DNA of 64,000 bases from Rikenella sp031551865 (GTDB lineage Bacteria > Bacteroidota > Bacteroidia > Bacteroidales > Rikenellaceae): contig JAVBMY010000005.1 in assembly GCA_031551865.1 (NCBI GenBank), positions 167,320 to 231,319 of the forward strand. Direction: 5' to 3'. Numbering within the stretch: the stretch's first letter is position 1; each line of letters starts with the position of its first letter. A program made the position numbers and the translations under genes. Shown here piece after piece: positions 34,285 to 42,692 of the stretch. The notes beneath the pieces are model-generated. The model did not search any database. It was not told the origin of the DNA and saw only the letters and a list, made by a program, of their open reading frames with translations.

Positions 34285-34860
34285 ATGCTCAACATCGTAC
34301 TCTTCGGCCCCCCGGGCGCAGGCAAAGGCACCCAGGCCGAAAAATTGCAGGAAAAATACGCACTGCTCCACCTCTCCACAGGCGAGGCGATACGCGAACA
34401 AATCGCTGCCGGCACGCCGCTCGGTATCGAAGCCGCGCGCCAGATGGAAGGGGGAAAGTTGGCTTCCGACGAGTTGGTATTGGGCATCATCGAGAAATAC
34501 CTCGACGAACATTCCAAAGCGCCGGGCGTGATCTTCGACGGCTTTCCGCGCACGCTGCCACAGGCCGAGGCCTTCGACCGGATGCTGGCCAAACACGGCG
34601 CTGCGGTTACCGCCATGATCGCCCTCGAAGTCGACGACCAGTCGGCCATCGACCGCATCCTGTTCCGCGCCAAAACGAGCGGCCGTGCCGACGACCAGAA
34701 CATCGACACGATCCGCGAGCGCCTGCAGGTCTACAAACGCCAGACCGCCGTAGTGGCCGAATACTACAAGGCACACCGCAAATTTCACCCCGTCAACGGC
34801 GAAGGCACGATCGACGAAACCTTCGAGCGCATCTGCCGCGTGATCGACGGCCTGCGGTAA
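34285..34860 (+). CDS. adk: Adenylate kinase, short (LID-less) type
   Basis: 191 aa cytoplasmic enzyme catalysing AMP + ATP = 2 ADP. P-loop GPPGAGKGTQ (about 8-17), AMP-binding HLSTGEAIRE (about 30-39), and DGFPRTLPQAEAF (about 83-95). Where the long type has a 30-residue LID, only a short loop RAKTSGRADDQN appears. This is the short form commonly seen in Bacteroidetes. The start at 34285 gives the normal N-terminus MLNIVLFGPPG. Its own promoter and a strong terminator suggest a single-gene transcript. Confidence 0.95.
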   Translation: MLNIVLFGPPGAGKGTQAEKLQEKYALLHLSTGEAIREQIAAGTPLGIEAARQMEGGKLASDELVLGIIEKYLDEHSKAPGVIFDGFPRTLPQAEAFDRMLAKHGAAVTAMIALEVDDQSAIDRILFRAKTSGRADDQNIDTIRERLQVYKRQTAVVAEYYKAHRKFHPVNGEGTIDETFERICRVIDGLR

Positions 34861-34882
34861 CCCCCGCTGCAAAATATTCCCG

Positions 34883-34916
34883 CGCAGGAATGCCCATGGG
34901 CATTCCTGCGTTTTTT
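34883..34916 (+). terminator. Terminator of adk
   Basis: 13 bp arms (34883-34895 and 34898-34910), an almost perfect palindrome around GGGCAT, then six Ts (34911-34916). It lies 22 bp after the adk stop. Confidence 0.9.
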
Positions 34917-34933
34917 GTGCCCACACATTTCCC

Positions 34934-35131
34934 CGTCATTGCGGGAAGTTTCTTTTTGGCTTCGCGCAGGATAAACTCCGGCGACGATGCATCCGGCACA
35001 ATGGCAGAGTACGATGAAGGCCTGCCGCAGATTGCCGAGGCACAGGGCTGCGAAGCGGATGTAGTCGAGCAACCCGGCTTGGTATTTTTCGGTTGCTTCG
35101 CAGGGGGGCTTACGCCCTTCTCGCAATGACG
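34934..35131. repeat. Family B element (copy B4), long form
   Basis: Begins CGTCATTGCGGGAAG and ends CTTCTCGCAATGACG. The inner GGTTGCTTCGCAGG resembles the family B core. It also contains GGATAAACTCCGGCGA, which recurs at about 28645 near copy A8. Lies between adk and bioB. Confidence 0.6.
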
Positions 35132-35133
35132 TG

Positions 35134-36081
35134 TTACAGTTCGAACCCACAGTCTCGGAACATCGCGCGGTCTTCGGCCACCGTGCTGCCGAGCGTGGTG
35201 AGCATGTCACCCATGATCGCCGCATTGGCCCCCGAGCGGAGCAGACGGCGTTGCAGGTCACGCGAAAGCAACGTACGCCCTCCCGCAAAGCGGATGAACG
35301 CCTGCGGATTAATCAGCCGGAACAGGGCGAACGTCGTCAGAATCTCTTCTTCGGAAAGCGGCGCCTGAGCTTCGAGCCGCGTACCCGGGATCGGGTTCAG
35401 GATATTCACCGGGATCGAGAGCACCCCCAGGTCACGCAACGTAAACGCCATTTCGAGGCGTTGCTCCTCCGTTTCGCCCATCCCAATAATACCCCCCGAA
35501 CAAACTTTCAGGCCGGCCTCCATGGCGGCACGGATCGTCGCCAGTTTTTCGCCCATCGTGTGCGTGGTGCAGAGCGATGGGAAATGGCTCGGCGCTGTTT
35601 CGATGTTGCAGTGGTAGTGCACTACGCCCGCTTCGCGCAGGCGGCGCAGTTGCGGCAGCGAGAGCAGCCCCATCGACGCGCAGAGCGAAAGTTCCGGCAT
35701 CTCGGCGGCAATCAGGCGGTAAATATCGCAGGCCCGGCCGATCTCGGCGTCATTCATGGCCCGGCCGCTCGTCACGAGCGAAAACCGTCCGATGCCCTTG
35801 GTGTAGTTGTCGCGGGCATGCCGGAGCGCCTCGCCGGCCCCGACCAGCGGATAGATTTCGACGTCGGTGCGGTGGTGTGCCGACTGCGAACACCACTTAC
35901 AATCCTCGGAACAGCGGCCGCTGCGGGCATTCATGATGGAACAGGTGTCGGCCTGCGCGCCCATATGTTCGCGGCGCACGCGGTCGGCCTCGGCGCACAA
36001 CTCATCGAGCGCCTCAGAGGATGCGGTTGCACGGCACAACCACTCCAGCGCCTCGGCGCGGGTAATTCCTTTTATATTCAT
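35134..36081 (-). CDS. bioB: Biotin synthase
   Basis: 315 aa from 36081 (MNIKGITRAEAL). Radical-SAM enzyme that inserts sulfur into dethiobiotin. The radical-SAM cluster motif CxxxCxxC appears as CSEDCKWC (about residues 59-66), preceded by CSIMNARSG. The remaining barrel shows HHRTDVEIYP, YHCNIETAPSHFP with cluster and substrate residues, and the GGIIGMGET motif. Normal length. Reading further upstream enters family B repeat B5 and is rejected. It stands alone without other bio genes; a MITE-like element lies just upstream, so its promoter may be altered by that insertion. Confidence 0.94.
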   Translation of the reverse strand: MNIKGITRAEALEWLCRATASSEALDELCAEADRVRREHMGAQADTCSIMNARSGRCSEDCKWCSQSAHHRTDVEIYPLVGAGEALRHARDNYTKGIGRFSLVTSGRAMNDAEIGRACDIYRLIAAEMPELSLCASMGLLSLPQLRRLREAGVVHYHCNIETAPSHFPSLCTTHTMGEKLATIRAAMEAGLKVCSGGIIGMGETEEQRLEMAFTLRDLGVLSIPVNILNPIPGTRLEAQAPLSEEEILTTFALFRLINPQAFIRFAGGRTLLSRDLQRRLLRSGANAAIMGDMLTTLGSTVAEDRAMFRDCGFEL

Positions 36082-36096
36082 GAGTCTACTGTTGAC

Positions 36097-36227
36097 CGTC
36101 ATTGCGGGACGCCGGAAACGCCTCTCTCTTTTCGCCATTGCAAGGAGCGTGAAACGCGACGGAGCACAACCCTCCTTTACGGGAAACGGGGAGATTATTT
36201 CGTCGTCTGCGACCCCTCGCAATGACG
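36097..36227. repeat. Family B element (copy B5)
   Basis: Begins CGTCATTGCGGGACGC and ends CCCTCGCAATGACG. About 130 bp, with diverged centre. Lies directly upstream of bioB, and the MITE (36231) is inserted at its right tip. Confidence 0.65.
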
Positions 36228-36230
36228 TTA

Positions 36231-36413
36231 TGCTTATCCGCAATCACACCCCTTCGGGCCACCGTCGGCGGCGGGTAAGAACGAGCCGCAGGCAAGTGCC
36301 ACAACCCGTCGCGTGGGGCAGCGGCGGACTGCCGGGATCGCTTACGCGACCCAAACAACCTCCTCGAAAACACCAGGATAAGACACAGGGGAGGGTATGA
36401 TTGCGGATAAGCA
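36231..36413. mobile_element. 183 bp MITE-like element with 16 bp terminal inverted repeats and TTA target duplication
   Basis: The left end TGCTTATCCGCAATCA (36231-36246) and right end (36398-36413) are exact reverse complements. The element is flanked by TTA on both sides (36228-36230 and 36414-36416). It has no transposase; the interior is GC-rich and non-coding. A similar right end recurs at 59944. It fills most of the bioB-murB gap. Confidence 0.7.
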
Positions 36414-36425
36414 TTAAATATTATA

Positions 36426-37436
36426 CTATAAGATATTCACCTCCATCGAAAGCGCGATGCCGAATTTGCGGTGCACATCGTCAGTGATGCGCCCGGCCAG
36501 CGCGATGATCTCCTGCGCCGTAGCTCCGCCGCGGTTGATGATCACCAACGGTTGCATGGGATGTACGCCCACCGTGCCGCCGTCGTAGCCCTTCCAGCCC
36601 GCCTGTTCGATGAGCCAGGCCGCCGGTATCTTTACGCCGCAGGATGTATCGTACGACGGCATCCCGGGATACGCGGCGCGTAATTGCTCGGCTTGCGCCA
36701 CAGGAACTACCGGATTCTTGAAAAAGCTCCCCGCATTGCCCGTCACCTCGGGATCGGGCAGTTTGGCGCGGCGGACATCAATCACGGCCCGGCGGACATT
36801 GGCCAGCGAAGGCCCGCCGAGAGCATCCACCGCCCGGCTCAGGTCACCATAGCCCACATTGAACCGCGGCACACGCGACAGGCGCAGCACCACGGCCGTG
36901 ACCACCGCCCGGCCCCGCAACGCGTGCTTGAACACCGACTCGCGGTAGCCGAACTCACAATCGGTCCCGGCGATCCGGCGCTGCTCGCCCGTCAAAGCAT
37001 CGAAATACTCGACCCACTCGACCGTTTCGCGCACCTCGCAACCGTAGGCTCCAATATTCTGAACCGGGGCCGCGCCCGCCGTACCGAGAATGAGCGACAG
37101 GTTCTCGATGCCGCCCAAGCCATTATCCACGGCCCACGCCACCAGCGCGTCCCACTCCAGGCCAGCCTCGGCGCGCACCAGCACGTCATTGCCGGACTCC
37201 TCTATAACGGCCACCCCGTCAGCGACTGGATGCAGGACCGCCCCCGGGAAATCCCCCGTCAAAATGATATTGCTCCCCCCGCCGAGTACATACCACGGCA
37301 GGTCGCGGCGACGGAGTTCTTCGAACAACGCGGGCAGTTCCCCGGCCGAAGCGAACTCGGCCCAATAGGGCGCCACGGCTTCGAGGCCGAACGTGTTGCG
37401 GTGCCGCAGCGAGACATTCTCTTTTAATAGGGTCAT
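36426..37436 (-). CDS. murB: UDP-N-acetylenolpyruvoylglucosamine reductase (MurB)
   Basis: 336 aa from 37436 (MTLLKENVSLRHRNTFG); a Met three codons upstream is also possible. FAD enzyme that reduces the enolpyruvyl group to make UDP-MurNAc for peptidoglycan. FAD-binding motifs are LGGGSNIIL (about 51-59), the GLEWDALV region, and GTAGAAPVQNIGAYG (about 116-130). The catalytic Ser sits in GNAGSFFKNP (about 233-242), and the final EVNIL contains the type I catalytic Glu. Type I, E. coli-like length. Minus-strand -7 box TACCTTTG at 37460-37467. Confidence 0.95.
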   Translation of the reverse strand: MTLLKENVSLRHRNTFGLEAVAPYWAEFASAGELPALFEELRRRDLPWYVLGGGSNIILTGDFPGAVLHPVADGVAVIEESGNDVLVRAEAGLEWDALVAWAVDNGLGGIENLSLILGTAGAAPVQNIGAYGCEVRETVEWVEYFDALTGEQRRIAGTDCEFGYRESVFKHALRGRAVVTAVVLRLSRVPRFNVGYGDLSRAVDALGGPSLANVRRAVIDVRRAKLPDPEVTGNAGSFFKNPVVPVAQAEQLRAAYPGMPSYDTSCGVKIPAAWLIEQAGWKGYDGGTVGVHPMQPLVIINRGGATAQEIIALAGRITDDVHRKFGIALSMEVNIL

Positions 37437-37459
37437 TTTTATCAAACGTAAGATTTATG

Positions 37460-37467
37460 CAAAGGTA
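37460..37467 (-). promoter_or_regulatory. -7 box of murB
   Basis: TACCTTTG on the minus strand, ending 14 to 23 bp upstream of the two candidate ATGs, so the leader is short. No TTTG at the right spacing. Confidence 0.5.
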
Positions 37468-37541
37468 CGCCAAACGGTATTTTTTTATCGAAAAATAATT
37501 CCTAACTTTAGACTTTATTTTTTCGCCGAAAATCAGAGACA

Positions 37542-39011
37542 ATGGGAGACACGACATTCACCGGTAAAGACCTGGAACAGATGGCGGCACGCGGCACGCT
37601 GCCCGAAGAAGCCGCACGCCAGCTCGAATGTTTCCGCACGGGATTCCCGCCGCTCGTGATCGCCCGGGCCGCGGTGAGCGGCGACGGCATCCTGCCGCTC
37701 GGCGCCGACGAGGCCGCCTCTCTGGCCGCCGGCTATGACCAGGCCGCCGGCTATGACCAGGCCGCCGGAACGCTTGCCATCGAAAAATTCGTTCCCGCTT
37801 CGGGCGCCGCCACCCGGATGTTCAAAGACCTCTATGAATACTCCGACAGCGGCCAACCCAACGCCGCCACAGATCTGTTAGTAGCTAACATCGGAAAATT
37901 CGCTTTTGCTGAAGACTTGCAGGAACTCGGCGCTTCGCCCGCCGACCCTCTCGGCCTTATCCGGAAAATCATCCTTCCGGAAGGGCTCGATTACGGCCGG
38001 AAACCCAAAGCCCTGCTAAAATTCCACCGCTACCCCGACGGTAGCAGCCGCACCGCTCTCGAAGAACACCTGGTCGAAGGGGCGCTCTACGGCGGTAATC
38101 CCGTACGGATCCATTTCACCATATCGCCCGAGCACCGTGCCGGATTCGAACGGCTCGTGGCCGAAAAACTCGACGAATACGCCCGGAAATACGGCGTGAA
38201 ATATGTGATCAGCTACTCCGAGCAACACCCCGCCACCGATACCATCGCCGTCACGCCCGACAACCTGCCCCTGCGCGATGCCGACGGCAGGCTCGTGTTC
38301 CGCCCCGGCGGCCACGGCGCCCTGCTGCGCAACCTCGCCGCGCTCGATGCCGACCTCGTGTTCATCAAAACCGTCGACAACGTCGTCCCCGACCATCTCA
38401 AGGGCGACACCATCCTATATAAGAAAGCCCTTGCCGCGCTCACCCTTGAATTGCAGCAACACATCTTCTCTCATATCGCAGCGATCGATGCCGGCAGCGG
38501 TAACCCCGCCGGGATCGCCGGGTTCATCGAAAAGAAACTCTGCTACAAACTGCCTGCCGGCGCTATCGCAGACCTCGCAGCTTTAAGGCGCATACTCGAC
38601 CGCCCGTTGCGCGTGTGCGGCATGGTGCGCAACGAAGGCGAACCCGGCGGCGGCCCTTTTTGGGTCGAAAGCCCCGATGGCACGCAATCGCTCCAGATCG
38701 CCGAATCGTCGCAGATTTCCGCCGGGCAACTACCGCTGATGCGGCAAGCCACCCACTTCAATCCCGTCGACCTGGTGTGCGCCCTGCGCGACCACCGCGG
38801 GCGGCGCTTCGACCTGGGCCGCTTCGTTGACCCCGCCACCGGGTTCATCTCCGAAAAAAGTTTCCAGGGCGCGAAGATCAAGGCCCAGGAGCTGCCCGGC
38901 CTGTGGAACGGCGCCATGGCCAACTGGAACACCGTGTTCGTCGAAGTGCCTATCAGCACCTTCGCCCCGGTGAAAACCGTGACCGACCTGTTGCGGCCGC
39001 AACACCAATAA
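37542..39011 (+). CDS. DUF4301 family protein, function unknown
   Basis: 489 aa cytoplasmic protein matching the Bacteroidetes DUF4301 family. Recognisable segments are VPASGAATRMFKDLYEY (about 86-102), a possible nucleotide-binding loop, LLKFHRYPDGSSRTALEEHL (about 168-187), RPGGHGALL and IKTVDNVVPD (about 286-295). The pattern resembles sugar-nucleotidyltransferase folds, but no activity is known. Residues 61-72 contain a six-residue duplication (AGYDQA twice) encoded by an 18 bp tandem repeat at 37724-37759. It ends 188 bp before the V-ATPase genes and may share their transcript. Confidence 0.8.
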   Translation: MGDTTFTGKDLEQMAARGTLPEEAARQLECFRTGFPPLVIARAAVSGDGILPLGADEAASLAAGYDQAAGYDQAAGTLAIEKFVPASGAATRMFKDLYEYSDSGQPNAATDLLVANIGKFAFAEDLQELGASPADPLGLIRKIILPEGLDYGRKPKALLKFHRYPDGSSRTALEEHLVEGALYGGNPVRIHFTISPEHRAGFERLVAEKLDEYARKYGVKYVISYSEQHPATDTIAVTPDNLPLRDADGRLVFRPGGHGALLRNLAALDADLVFIKTVDNVVPDHLKGDTILYKKALAALTLELQQHIFSHIAAIDAGSGNPAGIAGFIEKKLCYKLPAGAIADLAALRRILDRPLRVCGMVRNEGEPGGGPFWVESPDGTQSLQIAESSQISAGQLPLMRQATHFNPVDLVCALRDHRGRRFDLGRFVDPATGFISEKSFQGAKIKAQELPGLWNGAMANWNTVFVEVPISTFAPVKTVTDLLRPQHQ

Positions 39012-39198
39012 CCGCACTGTGCCCCCCTGCAAATCGCAGGAACACCAAACCCGCACGGCCGTTCCGTCTGCCGATGAAGAACGCCGAAGAAATGCCCGGC
39101 CCCAAAAACAAGCCGGAGAACATCCGGCACCTACCAAGCCCCCGCATCGCCCGCCCGAAGCGAAAACACCGAAAAAAATCAGACACCGTCGCAATACT

Positions 39199-39846
39199 AT
39201 GGAAAACAAGCTTCAAGAACTCACCGAAAGGCTCTACAACCAAGGGCTCGAACGCGGCCGCACCGATGGCGACGCCCTGCTCGACAAAGCCCGCAAAGAA
39301 GCCGAACAGATCGTCAAAGACGCCAAAGACAAAGCCGCCCAAATTGCCGACCAGGCCCGCCGCGACGCCCAACAGCTGAGCGAGAACACCGCCAACGAAA
39401 TCCGGCTCGCCTCGTCGCAGATGAGCAGCAGCCTCCGCCAGCAGATCGAACGCATGATCGTGGCCGAGGTGATCACTCCGCAGCTCAGCGCGGCGTGGCA
39501 AGACGGCAGCTTTCTCAAAGAGGTCGTGCTCGGCGCCGTGTCGGCGCTCGACCCCGCCCAAGGGTTGCAAGTCATCCTGCCCGAAGGGCAGGCCTCGGAA
39601 CTGATGGCCAATATCAAAGCCGCCGTAGCCGAGAAATTCGGACAAGGCGTCGAGGTAACCACCGACGCGCGCGTAAAAGTGCCGTTCCGCATCGCCTCGA
39701 AAGAGGGCGGTTACTACATCAGCTTCGCCGACCGCGACTTCGACCAGCTTTTCAAGTCCTACCTGCGCCCCCGCGTGGCCGAACTCCTGTTCGGGAGCGG
39801 CGGCAGCCACGGTGCCGGCGACGCCACCCGGGACGCGCAACAATAA
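39199..39846 (+). CDS. V-type ATP synthase subunit E
   Basis: 215 aa peripheral-stalk subunit. The start at 39199 (MENKLQELTERLYN) follows the family pattern; the upstream in-frame Pro/Lys-rich reading is not credible. Residues of about 1-95 form a charged coiled coil (RKEAEQIVKDAKDKAAQIADQARRD). The rest is the globular stator head, ending with DFDQLFKSYLRPRVAELLF. It begins the V-ATPase cluster E-DUF2764-A-B-D-I-K. The next gene starts 13 bp later. Its usual partner G is not visible in the window. Confidence 0.85.
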   Translation: MENKLQELTERLYNQGLERGRTDGDALLDKARKEAEQIVKDAKDKAAQIADQARRDAQQLSENTANEIRLASSQMSSSLRQQIERMIVAEVITPQLSAAWQDGSFLKEVVLGAVSALDPAQGLQVILPEGQASELMANIKAAVAEKFGQGVEVTTDARVKVPFRIASKEGGYYISFADRDFDQLFKSYLRPRVAELLFGSGGSHGAGDATRDAQQ

Positions 39847-39859
39847 CCCCCCTAAGGAC

Positions 39860-40783
39860 ATGCAGTACTACTACCTCGTGTCGGGCCTTCCGGAGTACCA
39901 CCGCGACGCCGACAAGGGAAAAATAGACTTCCACGGACTGCGGCAGCAAATCGCCGCCGCGCTCAGCGACGCCGACCGGCGTGCGGTGGAACTGCTCTAT
40001 ACCTGGTACGACATACAAAACATCATCCGCTACGTCGAGGGCAGTTCGTTGCCCTTCAACGCCCTCGGCAACCTGTCCGAAAGCGAGGTCAGGAGGCTCG
40101 TGGACGAAGGAACCACCGACCCCGAACTCCCGGACAGCGCAGACGAAGACAGCCCCCGGCACCGCCCTGCCGAGGACAGTTTGGGTATGCCCTTCGCCGC
40201 CCCCTCGTTGCCGGATTCGATCGCCATAGTCATCGACCGGTTCAAAGAGCGCAACCCGCTCGGGACCGAAGATTTCGAGCCCGTGCCCTACGAACGGTTC
40301 GAAAGCGAACTCTACAAAGCCTACTATACCGAATGCGCGCGAAGCCGGTGCAAATTCCTGAAAGAATGGAACGGGATCGACCGCGTATTGCGTAACATCA
40401 CCGCCGCCTACAAAGCGCGCGCAATGAAGGCCGACCCCTCGGAGATGCTCATCGAGCCCGACCCCGAGATCCGCGAGCAACTGGTCAGGAGCCAAGCCTC
40501 GGACTTCGGTTTCGGCGACACGGTGCCCTACCTCGACCGCCTGCTGGCGATCCTGGCCATCGGCGACTTCGTCGAGCGTGAGCACAAAATGGACACCCTG
40601 CGCTGGGAGATCAGTGAAGACCTGTCGGAAGGCGACTTCTTCGGGATCGCTTACCTGATGAACTACCTGATCCACCTCAACATCATGTACCGCTGGATCG
40701 CCCTCGGCAAAGACGAAGGCCGCACCGGATTCCGCCGGATGGTCGAAGGGCTCACCGCCGTACAACAGAATTTCAACGGGTAA
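39860..40783 (+). CDS. DUF2764 protein, V-ATPase-associated (possible subunit C equivalent)
   Basis: 307 aa from 39860 (MQYYYLVSGLPEYHRD). DUF2764 proteins occur inside V-type ATPase operons of Bacteroidetes, Chlamydiae and spirochaetes. Largely helical and acidic, with WYDIQNIIRYV near residue 53 and a disordered acidic patch (about 85-115). The gene sits where C or F would be in other operons, and no other central-rotor C or F gene is present. A role as C-like subunit is inference. It is followed by a 120 bp gap with a long imperfect hairpin (about 40828-40884) before subunit A. Confidence 0.8.
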   Translation: MQYYYLVSGLPEYHRDADKGKIDFHGLRQQIAAALSDADRRAVELLYTWYDIQNIIRYVEGSSLPFNALGNLSESEVRRLVDEGTTDPELPDSADEDSPRHRPAEDSLGMPFAAPSLPDSIAIVIDRFKERNPLGTEDFEPVPYERFESELYKAYYTECARSRCKFLKEWNGIDRVLRNITAAYKARAMKADPSEMLIEPDPEIREQLVRSQASDFGFGDTVPYLDRLLAILAIGDFVEREHKMDTLRWEISEDLSEGDFFGIAYLMNYLIHLNIMYRWIALGKDEGRTGFRRMVEGLTAVQQNFNG

Positions 40784-40903
40784 TCTATAGGCCGGAAGAC
40801 CCAATAAAGAACGGCCCGGAGGCCGCATTCCCCAAGAAGGAGCGCAAAGCAGGGAGAATCCCGCCCTCCGGCCGCAACGCATACAACAGACACACATTAT
40901 ATA

Positions 40904-42676
40904 ATGAAAACAACAGGAGAAGTAATCGGGATCATCGCCAACCTGGTGACCATCCGGGTCAACGGCAGCGTGTCCCAGAACGAGATCTGCTACATCAACA
41001 TGGAAGGCGTGCGGCTGATGGCCGAAGTCATCAAAGTGATCGGCGACCGCGCCTACGTGCAGGTGTTCGAGAGCACCCGCGGGCTGCACACCGGTACCCC
41101 CGTCGATTTCGAAGGCCACATGCTCGAAGCCACCCTCGGCCCCGGCATCCTGACCCGCATCTACGACGGCCTGCAAAACGACCTCCAGGCCATGGAAGGC
41201 GTATTCCTCAAACGCGGCGAATACAACGACGCCATCGACTTCGGCAGCTCGTGGGAGTTCACCCCGCTGGCCCAGGAGGGCGACACGGTGACCGCCGCCG
41301 ACTGGCTCGGCAGCGTGCCCGAAGGCTGGCTCGACCACAAGATCATGGTGCCGTTCAAGATGACCGGGCGCTATACCATCAAATGGCTCGCTCCGAAAGG
41401 CACCTACAAGATCACCGACACCATCGCCACGCTCACCGACACCGAGGGCGCCGAGCACAACGTGAGCATGGTGCAGCGCTGGCCCGTGAAGAGCCCCATC
41501 ACTGCCTTCCGCGACAAGCCGCGCCCCTTCAAAGCCATGGAAACCGGCATCCGCGCCATCGACACCTTCAACCCCATCGCCGAGGGCGGAACCGGCTTCA
41601 TCCCCGGCCCGTTCGGCGCCGGGAAGACCGTATTGCAGCATGCCATATCCAAGCAGGCCAACGCCGACATCATCATCATCGCCGCCTGCGGTGAGCGTGC
41701 CAACGAAGTGGTCGAGACCTTCGTCGAATTCCCCGAACTCGACGACCCCCGCACCGGCCGCAAGCTGATGGAGCGCACCACCATCATCGCCAACACCTCG
41801 AATATGCCCGTTTCGGCCCGCGAAGCCTCGGTCTACACCGCCATGACCCTCGGCGAATACTACCGCGCCATGGGCCTGAAGGTGCTCCTGCTGGCCGACT
41901 CGACCTCGCGCTGGGCACAGGCGTTGCGCGAAATGTCGAACCGCCTTGAGGAGCTACCCGGACAAGACGCTTTCCCCGTCGACCTCTCGGCCATCATCTC
42001 GAACTTCTACGCCCGCGCCGGATACACCATCCTGAACAACGGCCAAAGCGGCTCGGTCACCTTCCTGGGCACCGTATCGCCCGCTGGGGGTAACCTCAAG
42101 GAGCCCGTGACCGAATCGACCAAAAAGGCCGCGCGCTGTTTCTACGCGCTCTCGCAAAGCCGCGCCGACAGCAAGCGCTACCCCGCCATCGACCCGCTCG
42201 ACAGCTACTCGAAATACCTCGAATACCCCGAGATCACCGAATACCTCGACCAGAACTTCGGCGCCGACTGGACTTCGAAAGTGAGTGCCTCGAAAGCCAT
42301 GGTGCAACGCGGCAAAGAGGCCTACGAACAGATCAACATCCTGGGCGACGACGGCGTGCCCGTCGAGTACCACGACCGCTTTTGGAAATCCGAGCTGCTT
42401 GACTTCATCATCCTGCAACAAGACTCGTTCGACGCCACCGACGCCAACTGCCCGATGGAGCGCCAGGTCTACATGTTCGACTACGTGATGAAAATCTGCA
42501 ACACCAAATTCACCTTCAAGGACTTCGAAGAGTGTACCGGCTACTACAAACGCCTGATCAACTCGCTGCGCCAGATGAACTACTCGCCCTTCAAGAAAGA
42601 GGAGTTCGAATGCTACCGCGCCGACACCGAAGCCATCCTCGCCGAACAGACTGGCAGTACCCCATTCGCCGAATAA
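40904..42676 (+). CDS. V-type ATP synthase catalytic subunit A
   Basis: 590 aa catalytic subunit. P-loop GPFGAGKTVLQHA (about 233-245), GERANEVVE (catalytic Glu), the long bulge domain typical of A-type subunits (about 110-190), and SNMPVSAREAS and LLADSTSRWAQALREM. It binds and hydrolyses or makes ATP in the A3B3 head on the cytoplasmic side. Second half ends with a helical C-terminal domain. Followed after 16 bp by subunit B. Length is normal for bacterial V-type A. Confidence 0.97.
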   Translation: MKTTGEVIGIIANLVTIRVNGSVSQNEICYINMEGVRLMAEVIKVIGDRAYVQVFESTRGLHTGTPVDFEGHMLEATLGPGILTRIYDGLQNDLQAMEGVFLKRGEYNDAIDFGSSWEFTPLAQEGDTVTAADWLGSVPEGWLDHKIMVPFKMTGRYTIKWLAPKGTYKITDTIATLTDTEGAEHNVSMVQRWPVKSPITAFRDKPRPFKAMETGIRAIDTFNPIAEGGTGFIPGPFGAGKTVLQHAISKQANADIIIIAACGERANEVVETFVEFPELDDPRTGRKLMERTTIIANTSNMPVSAREASVYTAMTLGEYYRAMGLKVLLLADSTSRWAQALREMSNRLEELPGQDAFPVDLSAIISNFYARAGYTILNNGQSGSVTFLGTVSPAGGNLKEPVTESTKKAARCFYALSQSRADSKRYPAIDPLDSYSKYLEYPEITEYLDQNFGADWTSKVSASKAMVQRGKEAYEQINILGDDGVPVEYHDRFWKSELLDFIILQQDSFDATDANCPMERQVYMFDYVMKICNTKFTFKDFEECTGYYKRLINSLRQMNYSPFKKEEFECYRADTEAILAEQTGSTPFAE

Positions 42677-42692
42677 ATCCCCACGTCAAGCC

